This document shows positions 55,338 to 64,000 of a stretch of DNA of 64,000 nucleotides, in pieces. The DNA is from Semisulcospira habei. Lineage: Eukaryota; Mollusca; Gastropoda; Semisulcospiridae. The stretch lies in contig BTPG01000004.1 of the NCBI GenBank assembly GCA_036245525.1, forward strand, positions 235,945,973-236,009,972. The letters are read 5' to 3'. Below the pieces are notes generated by a model. The model saw nothing but the letters and a program-made list of their open reading frames with translations, was not told where the DNA came from and did not search any database. Made by a program: the position numbers and the translations under genes. The first letter of the stretch is position 1, and every line of letters begins with the position of its first letter.

Positions 55338-55660
55338 TTTCAAGAAAGAATCCAGTTTTCTTCTCATCCTAAAAATAATTCATTCATTTCACTGTTTACA
55401 AAGTGTATTTATTGGGTACAAAAAGAAAGAATCCAGTTTTCTTCTCATCCTAAAAATAATTCATTCATTTCACTGTTTACAAAGTGTATTTATTGGGTAC
55501 AAAAAGAAAGAATCCTGTTTTCTTCTCATCCTAAAAATAATTCATTCATTTCACTGTTTACAAAGTGTATTTATTGGGTACAAAAAGAAAGAATCCAGTT
55601 TTCTTCTCATCCTAAAAATAATTCATTCATTTCACTGTTTACAAAGTGTATTTATTGGGT
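55338..55660. repeat. 81-bp intronic repeat, four units (paralogue 3)
   Basis: Same unit as at 9932 and 31462, ending at the acceptor at 55677-55678. One unit has AATCCTGTTTTC for AATCCAGTTTTC. Confidence 0.93.
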
Positions 55661-55678
55661 TTGATTTCTTTTCAACAG

Positions 55679-58600
55679 ATGGACAGCACCATGACTCTGC
55701 TGGCAAAGACACAAGCAACACTGCCGGTGAAGATGCAGAAAATGCGGCCAAGTTGGCAACCAGTGGAATCTGTGAAATGGACTGTGACATACATGGTGTG
55801 AAACTAGAGTCGGACTCGGTGCCCAGTGTTTACAGTGGCACAGACTGTGACATTAACCATGATGTCAAACTGGAGCCAAGCTCATCCCAGTGCGCAAAGG
55901 CCATCGGGCTGACATCAGCCACCATCGGCCTGCGAGCGGCTGAGCGGGGGCCAATGGCAGCCAATGCCGTCCAGCGGCTAGCCGTTTGCTCATTGGAATC
56001 CGTCCAGGATGACATAGACTGTGACGTAGATGATGAGTTAGAGTCAAACTCAGTCAGGAGTGTTTACAGTGATGTGGAATGTGGGCATGTTGGCGATATT
56101 GATAATGGGACTGCGTCGCCTGCTGGGATGGAATCCGACTCACAGGAGTGTACAAGCCTCATCCAGCAACAACCTTGTACCACCCCACAATATACCGGGT
56201 TGAAAAGTTCAGATCTGCGAAAGCCGGGGGAAATGCTTTGTGAACTGTGCAATGTATGTTTTCACTCGGCCAGACAACTCAAACAACACATGTCGACTCA
56301 CTCAGGGCGAAAGCCTGGCACTGCTACGAGTGGCAGGAAAAGTAGGGAGTGTTGGAAACCCCGGCAGAGTATGCAGCCATTTGTACTGTTGTGTAATAAA
56401 TGTTTTGGACCAGCAAAGCAATGTGTGTCTTCCACTACAGACCAGAAGACGCATACTGGAGGACAGTGTTCCAAAGCCGAGCAGAGAATGCAGCCATTTG
56501 TTCTTTTGTCTGATATACGTATTCAGTCGCCCTGTCAATTGATGCGAGGTTTGTCCGCTCACACAGGGCAGATGCCTGACATGTGTATCACAGAGCAGAT
56601 GACGACTACTCCTGTCAGTAACTGTATTGATGAGAAAACGGCACAACAGAACACATCATTTGACGTTGTGGAGAACACAGCTTTAGATACTGTGGGCCAA
56701 CAAACAGTTTGGCGGAACACATCATTTGACGTTGGGGACGAACAAATTCCAGCAAGCAACACAGCATTGGGCATTGTGGAGAAACAAACAGCAGAGCATA
56801 AGACATGTGACACTGTGGACCTACAAGCACTGGGGCGGGACACAGCACTGCACACTGCAGGCAAAGAGCAAGCAGGGCAGAACATAAGTCCTGTTGACAG
56901 CATGGACAAACAAACAACAGACAAGCAGACAGAAGGGCAGGGCAGAATGGCTGTAGACAGCGCAGACAAGCAGACAGCAGCGCAGGGCAGAATGGCTGTA
57001 GACAGCGCTGACAAACATACAGAAGGGCAGGGCACAATGGCAGTAGACGGTGCTGACAATCGGACAGAAGGGCAGGGCAGAATGGCTGTAGACCATGCAG
57101 ACAAGCAGACAGTAGCGCAGAATAGAATAGCAGTAGACAGCGCAGACAAACAGACAGCATCGCAGGGCAGAATGACAGTAGACAGCGCAGACAAGCAGAC
57201 AGCAGCGCAGGGCAGAATGGCAGTATACAGCGCTGACAAGCAGACAGAAGGGCAGGACAGAATGGCTGTAGACAGTGCTGACAAACAGTCAGAAGGGCAG
57301 GACACGGACGTCGACCGCAGTGGAACCGTTCATGGCTGTGCGCAGGCCCACTGCAGCCAACGTCAGTCCAAGGGTTCTGTTGACAGCACAGATGAGCAAA
57401 GAGCGAGTGAAGAGACAAGCGCAAGACCACTGGTGTGCGAGTTCTGCAGAGAATCCTTTCAACTGTCTGAGCTCTTATTTTCACATGTGTGCAAAAAACG
57501 ATTCAAGTGCCCCCACTGTGCTGCTAGATTTGGCAGTCTCAAAATCCTGCAGGAACATGCGTCTTCCCACAGAGGCAAAGAGCTGCGTGAGTGTGCAGAT
57601 TGTGATCGCAGGTTCACAAGAACTTCTCACTGGGAAACGCACGTATGCAAGAAATCTCACTGGTGCACAGGCTGTGATGTCAAGTTTGACAACGCCTACT
57701 GCTTGGAACAGCACGTGGGCACACAGATGCCTTGCAAGTCCTATGTCTGTGCTGACTCTTGTGGAGAGTCTTTCAAATTGACTTGTGAGCTGAGAAAGCA
57801 CATGAATAGTGTGCACGGAAAGAGCCGGTATAAGTCTGTAATCATATTCAGATGTGGTGTTTGCAGTGCCAGTTTTAATCGTGCGTGTAAACTACAGGAC
57901 CACATGCTGAAACACTCTGGCAAAAGGGAATACAAGTGCTCGCAGTGTGATTTAGCTTTCACTAGTCCTGACTCATTGAAACGCCACATGAAGGTACACG
58001 CAGACAAACAGCCTAAACTCTGTGCACTGTGTGGTGCTTCTTTTCTTTGGGAAATTTCGTTAAAGTTGCACATGGCCAGGAAGCACAATGGCGAAAAAAG
58101 ATTTGTATGTGAACACTGCGGAGAAGGCTTTTGTACAGGTAAAGCGTTGACAAGTCACGTGTTCACCCACACAGGCATAAAGACTTTTAAATGTAAGCAG
58201 TGTGATGCTACTTATCGCGGCCATTCTGGCTTGAGAGCTCACATGATGAAGCACTCTGGCAAATGTGATGTATGTGGTGCCACTTTCCCAACGAGCAGTG
58301 AATTGAAAGTACACAAGCGTGTCCACACAGTGCGCAAGCAGTTCCAGTGTCCATATTGTGGTGGCTTTTATTTAACGAAGCAATCTCTGAGCATGCACGT
58401 GATGATTCACAGCGGCTACAAACCATACAAATGTCAGCAGTGCAGTGCGTGTTTTCGAACTAAATTATTGTTGAAAAACCATATGCTGATCCACTCGGGG
58501 TTGAAGCCGTTCACATGTATGGAGTGTGGGGCTGACTTCACCCTGGCCAACCACTTGGAAAAACATATGCTGATCCACTCAGGGTTGAAGCCGTTCAAAT

Positions 58601-58926
58601 GTACGGAGTGTGGGGCTGACTTCACCCAGGCTGGCCACTTGACGAAACACAAGAGTGTTCACACAGACGCACACCCACACAAGTGCTCCCACTGTACAGC
58701 CTCCTTCAAACGTGCCATAAACCTGAAACAGCACATGGCCATTCACACAGGCCAGAAACCACACAAGTGTGCTGAATGCGGTGCTAGCTTCACCCAGGCC
58801 AGCAGCTTGGCGTCCCACATGGTTCTCCACTCGGCCAAGATGCCCTATGAATGCGAACGCTGCGACGCTCGTTTCAAGTGGCCTGTCAACCTCAAAACGC
58901 ACATGAAAAGTCACTCAGACCAGTAG
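55679..58926 (+). CDS. C2H2 zinc-finger protein, paralogue 3, last coding exon
   Basis: Acceptor TTCTTTTCAACAG (AG 55677-55678), phase 1, to TAG 58924-58926 (about 1082 codons). N-terminal acidic part with one C2H2 finger (56236-56297). The repeat region (about 56890-57305) uses a 15-residue unit of the MAVDSADKQTxxQGR type. About 18 finger modules follow from 57430. One extra finger (CMECGADFTLANHLEKHMLIH at about 58515-58577) arose by duplication of its neighbour and is absent from paralogues 1 and 2. Middle-finger helices differ from the other paralogues (FTSPDSLKRH, FRTKLLLKNH). Other fingers and the C-terminal four are conserved. Predicted sequence-specific DNA-binding protein. Confidence 0.93.
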
Positions 58927-59136
58927 TACGTACAGGACTGTCAACCTCAAAGCGCACATGAAAAGTCACACAGACCAGTAGTATGTGAAGTCACACAGAC
59001 CAGTAGTATGTGAAGTCGCACAGACCAGTAGTATGTGAAGTCGCACAGACCAGTAGTATGTGAAGTCGCACAGACCAGTAGTATGTGAAGTCGCACAGAC
59101 CAGTAGTATGTGAAGTCACACAGACCTGTAGTATGT
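58927..59136. repeat. 3' repeats of paralogue 3: one 55-bp unit plus 25-bp units
   Basis: One 55-bp unit as in paralogue 2, then about six 25-bp units (GAAGTCGCACAGACCAGTAG TATGT) that keep only the end of the larger unit. The LTR at 59137 begins within the last one. Confidence 0.92.
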
Positions 59137-60046
59137 TGTTACGATTGTGGTTGTGTTGTTCTGTGAGAGCATGCATGTGTTAATCGTAGGAAATGATCCG
59201 ATATTTATTTGAGCTATCTTGGTTACGTATCACGTACCTTTTCGGTAAGATTCTTTATTGTTTGCGCAGATAGCGAATTGGGATTTGTTATGATGCGTAA
59301 AGTTTAGTCCAGAAGCTTCTAGCAAGGTCGCGCGGTCTAGTGACCCTTTTATGTGTAGCATCAAAGTGACTTCAAAGTGTAGAGCCGCTATACTTTTGTT
59401 TTAATCATAGTTGTTTACTGTGCGTGTGAATTAAGCAGCCAGTCAGTGTGTTTTATGAAAGGTCATGATCTGTGTGCCATACTTTGTGTGACGTCTTTAC
59501 ACACTGGGATTTGGTGCTGAAATGAGCAGTTGCATTTTGTAGACCATTGTAGGTGATTCTAGAAAATTCTCATTTTATTTAATATTTATGAGTTTCGGTT
59601 GTGTGTTCCGTTCTGATTGGTTGCGTTGTGAAAATTCCTCAGATTATTCTGGAAGGTTGTTCCACTATAAAAGATGGTGCTAGGAAGCACGTGTCATACA
59701 TTGTCAGTTGTAGGGACACACAGTTTATCGTAGGTACGTGGCCCTTATATGGTGTACATTGTGAGAGACGCAGCGTAATGGTGGTGTACGTTGTATGTGG
59801 AACTTTCTGTCGCCAGTGTTGACATATGTAGGAGAGACATTGTATCAGTGTTGGTGCATTTTGGAATGCATTGTGTGGAGATCGCATCGCTGAATTAAAA
59901 TATTGTTGGAACTGCTACTCCAGTGTAGCCTACATCCTTAAGCCACGTATGACGGGTTGCAGCTGAATGAAGTTTATTTAAAAGAACCTTACGTGCGTAT
60001 GCCTGGTGTGTTTATCATACTACAACTACGACTCAACCACGTAACA
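59137..60046 (+). repeat. Probable 5' LTR (910 bp) of a Gypsy-type element
   Basis: Begins TGTTACG (59137-59143) and ends CGTAACA (60040-60046), a perfect 7-bp inverted repeat. A TATAAAA box lies at 59666-59672 and an ATTAAA at about 59895. Three bases after the end comes TGGCACTTCCG (60050), suitable as a tRNA primer-binding site. A gag-like ORF starts 83 bp downstream. No second LTR is present for comparison, so the borders rest on these signals. Confidence 0.65.
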
Positions 60047-60049
60047 TAT

Positions 60050-60067
60050 TGGCACTTCCGACGGGAC
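60050..60067 (+). promoter_or_regulatory. Candidate tRNA primer-binding site
   Basis: TGGCACTTCCGACGGGAC starts three bases after the LTR end. The leading TGG matches the CCA end of a tRNA. I do not assign a tRNA. Confidence 0.45.
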
Positions 60068-60128
60068 TTTTTCAGTTGGCTCAGTGGAAAGGGTAGCAGG
60101 AGAAAACAGCCAGCAGTGAAACGCAGAG

Positions 60129-61370
60129 ATGGCGACATCGGAAATGGAGACATTCCTGAAAATTGGAAAGGAATGTGGACTCGAAGTAGCTCAACTCCTC
60201 GAGTTTGTAAAGGAGAGAGAGAAGGAGAGATTTGAAAGAGAAGGAAAGAGACGAGAGAGAGAAGAAAAGGAGAGACTGGAGAGAGAAGGAAAGAGACGAG
60301 AGAGAGAAGAAAAGGAGAGACTGGAGAGAGAAGGAAAGAGACGAGAGAGAGAGAAAAGGAGAGCTTAGAGAACATGAAATCAGAAAACTCAAACTTCAAG
60401 GAGAAGAGGCAGAGAGGCAGCGCCAACACGAAATTCATTTAAAGCAGCTGGAGATAGAGGCACAGAGCCAGAGGGTTTCTGAAGCAACAGTATTAGCAGC
60501 AGAGAGCAAACATCCCGTGCACCAAAGCTTCCACCTTTCGCAGAAAATTCAGATAAGATGGACGCTTATTTGGAGTGATTTGAACGCTTTGCAAGCAGTA
60601 ATAATTGGAAACAAGAGACTTGGGCCATCAAGATGAGTGCACTTCTAACTGGCAAAGCGCTTGAATTTTACACCCGCTTGCCAAGAGAAGAAGCCGAAGA
60701 TATTATGCAGTTGAGAGCCGCCCTTCTGAGACAGTACGAATTCACTGAAGAGGGTTACAGGCGACGATTTTGGAACTGCAAGCCTGAAGAAGGAGAAACA
60801 CCCGGCCTATTCATTGAAAGAATCAGGAGCTACCTGGAGAAATGGATAGAGCTGGCTGGTTTAAACAAAGAGTACCAGGACCTGTGTGACCTCATCATCA
60901 AAGAACAAGCCCTCGATGCATGTTCTAAAGACCTGGCCGCCCACCTCGGGGAGCAAAAAGATCAGTCCCTAAAGGCCCTGGCTGACTTCGCTCAAAGATA
61001 CCTTGATGCCCACAACATGAAGTTCGGGCCTAGTAAGCCGCAGCGTGTGTCTGCACCAGCAGAGGACATCCACAATGTCAGAGACACCCGGAAATACAAG
61101 CCGGTGGAGAACTTGACATGTTTTCTCTGTGGAAAGAAAGGTCACAAAGCGATACGGTGTCTTTTTAAAGATGATCCCCGAGGCGACAACATCAGAAGAT
61201 CCAACCAAGATCGCGGGATAGCAGGCAGAAGCAGTACCATGTCTCAACACAGAGTTGCCGCTGTATTAGCCAATGATGTGATGTCATCCAGTGACTTTGA
61301 GTCTCTCTCTCTCTCTCTCTTGTCCCTTCAGAAGCAAGTTCTCAGCCCTACTCTTGCTCAGACAGACTAG
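60129..61370 (+). pseudogene. Retrotransposon gag with SCAN-like capsid and CCHC knuckle, broken
   Basis: ATG at 60129 opens a helical N-terminus (MATSEMETFLKIGKECGLEV) and a charged 15-residue repeat (EREGKRREREEKERL, three units). The third unit has lost a base, causing a frameshift near 60350. The frame passes through 60232-60636, and a further change is needed before 60633-61370; an in-frame TGA lies at about 60575 in the final frame. That last part reads ALEFYTRLP, then EEGYRRRFWNCKPEEGETPG, FIERIRSYLEKWIELA and LIIKEQ, the pattern of the SCAN/capsid fold shared with Gmr1-like Gypsy gag. A zinc knuckle CFLCGKKGHKAIRC (C-x2-C-x4-H-x4-C) follows. Pol is missing: LINE sequence follows at about 61372. 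Confidence 0.85.
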
Positions 61371-61371
61371 T

Positions 61372-62420
61372 TGATTTTTGTAGAACGCGAACTGCAGGAT
61401 CTGATCCTTTCCTGATTCCACCACTGGCAGTGCACGAAGTCAGTAGGACAATTAGTTCAATGAAGAATAAGAAATCGTCAGGGCCAGATGAAATCAGCCC
61501 CAAAATACTTAAATTAGCTATTCCTTATGTTATTGAAACAATAACCTATATTTATAAATTGTGCATTCAAACGAATATTTTCCCAAAGGAACTTAAAAAG
61601 GCCAAGGTTATACCCCTCCCGAAAACAAGAGATATGACTGATGTTAATAACTATCGCCCCATCTCACTATTGTCCATCCTTAGTAAACCACTGGAACGGC
61701 ATATCCATAAACATCTCTTGGAATATTTAGAAAATCATACATTAATCCATCCCCTTCAGTCGGGATTCAGACCAAAGCACAGCTGTCACACGGCCCTAGC
61801 ACGTCTAACTGATGTGTGGCTACGCTCAATAAATCAGGGCAAAATTACTGGCGCTGTATTTATTGACTTACGAAAAGCCTTTGATCTTGTGGACCATAAA
61901 CTTCTACTTTCCAAGCTAAATGTGTATTTCGGTAGTTCGTTTGGCAATAAATGCATTTCTTCCTCAAATAACTACAGCCAGAAATCTCTTTACCACCATG
62001 GCACAACTCCACTTTTCGCCTCATATCTTAGCGACAGACAGCAGCACGTCATGGTCAATGGATCATACTCCTCAAGCGGACTAGTAACACCGGGAGTTCC
62101 CCAGGGTTCAGTCCTAGGGCCTCTTCTGTTTTGCCTTTTTATAAATGACCTGCCGCTACATTTGACTAGCAACAAAATTTCATGTGATTTATTCGCTGAT
62201 GACGCCACAATTCACACCCCGGACAAGAGTATTGATTCTTTAAATGGCCGTTTACAGCAGGGTTTGATCGAAATTTCCACTTGGTGTTCAAACAATGAAA
62301 TGATTTTAAATCCTTCCAAAACGGAATGCATGACGATAGCAACCCGTCAGAAGCACCAGCTCAAGCCACTTACACTCAGCCTGAATATCCATAACGACAT
62401 CGTTACTGTAGCAGAGGAGC
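61372..62420 (+). mobile_element. LINE reverse transcriptase fragment (CR1/L2-like)
   Basis: Reads ..ISSMKNKKSSGPDEISPKIL, VIPLPKTRDMTDVNNYRPIS, SGFRPKHSCHTALARLTDVW, AVFIDLRKAFDLVDHKLL, TPGVPQGSVLGPLLFCLFIN and catalytic FADDAT, then WCSNNEMILNPSKTECM. Start and end are both truncated: no endonuclease upstream, and the sequence after about 62420 is unrelated. The RT core itself shows no stop, so it is fairly young. It is inserted or joined directly after the gag pseudogene. Confidence 0.9.
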
Positions 62421-62429
62421 CCTCTGCTA

Positions 62430-62684
62430 ATGCTATCACTAGTTACTACCAGCGAGTCAGAGTTCAGTGGTTTAGTGCACGCTTGGCGCACTGTGAGCGA
62501 GAATTTTGCTGACTTAGCTAGTTGGTGTGTAGCGGACTACACGCGCGAAGCTGTGACGTAGTTTCCGGACCCAGAGGCTGGGAGCCTATATAAAGCGGCC
62601 GATTCTCAGTCTCGGGGTGAGTGTGAACAATGCTCACCACCCCTCCCCCCCTGTGAGCGATTGCGAACAGTGATTTCTCACACT
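62430..62684 (+). promoter_or_regulatory. TATA-containing segment, first copy, ending at the gap
   Basis: Contains GAGCCTATATAAAGCGGCCG (about 62581-62600), a strong TATA box, followed by GATTCTCAGTCTCGGGGTGA. Positions 62520-62684 are repeated exactly at 62846-63010. It may be part of an LTR or a promoter; no gene is attached. Confidence 0.5.
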
Positions 62685-62845
62685 NNNNNNNNNNNNNNNN
62701 NNNNNNNNNNNNNNNNNNNNNNNNNNNNNNNNNNNNNNNNNNNNNNNNNNNNNNNNNNNNNNNNNNNNNNNNNNNNNNNNNNNNNNNNNNNNNNNNNNNN
62801 NNNNNNNNNNNNNNNNNNNNNNNNNNNNNNNNNNNNNNNNNNNNN
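62685..62845. other. Assembly gap (161 N)
   Basis: Run of N. The 165 bases before it (62520-62684) and after it (62846-63010) are identical, which suggests two overlapping contig ends that were not merged, or a tandem repeat longer than the reads. Confidence 1.
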
Positions 62846-62935
62846 AGTTGGTGTGTAGCGGACTACACGCGCGAAGCTGTGACGTAGTTTCCGGACCCAG
62901 AGGCTGGGAGCCTATATAAAGCGGCCGATTCTCAG

Positions 62936-63275
62936 TCTCGGGGTGAGTGTGAACAATGCTCACCACCCCTCCCCCCCTGTGAGCGATTGCGAACAGTGAT
63001 TTCTCACACTCCCCTCCCTCTTCCCCCGTAGGCGATTGTGAACAATGATCTCCTACATTTCCCGGCCCTAACCCACGAGGCGATTGTGAACAATGATCTC
63101 CTCAACACCCCGGCCCTAACCCACGAGGCGATTGTGAACAATGATCTCCTCAACACCCCGACCCTACCCCACGAGGCGATTGTGAACAATGATCTCCTCA
63201 ACCACCCCGACCCTACCCCACGAGGCGATTGTGAACAATGATCTCCTCAACCACCCCGGCCCTACCCCATAGGAC
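62936..63275. repeat. 48-bp tandem repeat, about six units
   Basis: Units GCGATTGTGAACAATGATCT / CCTCAACACCCCGGCCCTAA / CCCACGAG. The first units (from GTGAGTGTGAACAATGCTCA, about 62942) are more diverged and lie just after the TATA segment. Confidence 0.9.
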
Positions 63276-64000
63276 AGTAGCGTTTTAGTTCAGTTCTAAT
63301 TCACCTAAAATAGGGCTTAGACTGTGTTAGGACGACGCGTAGGTTTTATTGGTAAGTGCGTTAGGCCTAGGAGCTAGGTTCGCTAGGAATCGTATTCAAC
63401 GTTGTAGGTGTTAGTCATAGGAGATAGGTTTGCTAGGTATCGTGTCGGAAGGTATAGGTGTTAGGCCTAAGGTGTTTAAGGTTATTAGCACTTGCACTGG
63501 TTTGACTAATTTTGATTATGTTGTTTGTTTTATTATGAATGCTTTCTGGTACAAATAAATCTTGGAACCTTACTTCTATCTTACGATGCTCGGCTAGAGT
63601 GAGAGCAAGACTGAGACTGTGCGTGCGTATGTGCGAGAAGTTTGTGTGTGTGTACGTCCGTGCATGTATGACGGTGTGACTGATCGTGCGAGCGCACGTT
63701 ACTAGCAGCTCAGTAGGAACGATAACAACAAGTCCAGTCAAAATAGGGTTTTTCTGGATACTGTGGTCGGTCCATTGCGCAAGCAACTTTGACTTTTGAA
63801 CACAACGCGAGGCAAGTAAACACGGATTTCAGTTGTGCGCATGCGAGACTAGAGTAGATTTATTTACTCTCCACTGCAATCTCCAGTCCTTCCCTAGACC
63901 ACAAAAGGAATTCGGACTTAAACTCTGTAGGCACTTGAGTACTGTATTAGATGGGCAGTTTTTGTCTATCTGATAAACTATTTAAGTCGCCTACACCCAG
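63276..64000. other. No recognisable gene
   Basis: Two diverged copies of a roughly 60-bp unit (GTTAGGCCTAGGAGCTAGGT and GTTAGTCATAGGAGATAGGT, 63360-63480), a GGTAAGTG that could be a splice donor (63351), and AATAAATC (63555). No protein is recognised in any frame. Confidence 0.4.

Noticed and set aside
59840..61370. Fusion of gag with the downstream reverse transcriptase as one element
   Set aside because: The RT at 61372 is of the non-LTR type (FADD, LINE-specific blocks) and lacks Gypsy features; it is a separate fragment.
1..64000. tRNA, rRNA or known ncRNA genes
   Set aside because: I saw no cloverleaf-like sequence with proper A/B boxes and no rRNA or snRNA motif. A covariance-model search could still find one.

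Overview
This window looks like nuclear DNA of an animal, most likely a lophotrochozoan and probably a gastropod mollusc. It has spliced genes with consensus splice sites and no operons. It is dense in non-LTR, LTR, Polinton and hairpin elements. LINE 3' tails ending in (AATC)n, (CAATT)n and (AACT)n are also typical of molluscs, as far as I can judge. The species call is inference.

Host genes: (1) Three tandem, same-strand (+) paralogues of a C2H2 zinc-finger gene. Their large last exons lie at 10838-14133, 31728-34723 and 55679-58926. For paralogues 2 and 3 two upstream exons are visible: a 209-bp coiled-coil exon and a 570-bp exon made of seven 81-bp (27-residue) coiled-coil repeats. All splice phases agree. 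Paralogue 1 has no such exons in the window. (2) One minus-strand gene with the second half of a MADF-like domain (exons near 21157-21347, up to 20783, and 16787-17125). The introns and 3' flanks of these genes are swollen by minisatellites.

Mobile DNA, left to right: 1-3.7 kb, end of a Polinton/Maverick (protein-primed DNA polymerase, small ORF, packaging ATPase). 14.2-16.2 kb, a 5'-truncated Ty3/Gypsy element with RT-RNase H directly before its 3' LTR. 21.7-22.5 kb, a LINE fragment with an internal inversion. 25.5-26.5 kb, two LINE 3' ends. 36.4-42.0 kb, a decayed CR1/L2-like LINE (ORF1 with SGNH-esterase motifs; ORF2 endonuclease) fused to a second, truncated Polinton ATPase at 42.0-42.6 kb. 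50.3-51.2 kb, a DNA transposon with 15-bp terminal inverted repeats inside a LINE tail. 59.1-61.4 kb, an LTR plus a broken SCAN-like gag. 61.4-62.4 kb, a LINE reverse transcriptase fragment. 62.5-63.3 kb, an assembly gap with identical flanks, then a 48-bp tandem array.

A small palindromic element (about 100 bp, near-perfect hairpin) occurs at least ten times. Its right arm appears to be the seed of the 47-bp minisatellite found in the same intron of all three zinc-finger paralogues.

The most notable pattern is that the zinc-finger paralogues are nearly identical in framework and C-terminal fingers but differ at DNA-contact helix positions in several middle fingers. With the coiled-coil repeats and the transposon-rich setting, this suggests a fast-evolving family of DNA-binding proteins. 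That they act against transposons is inference.
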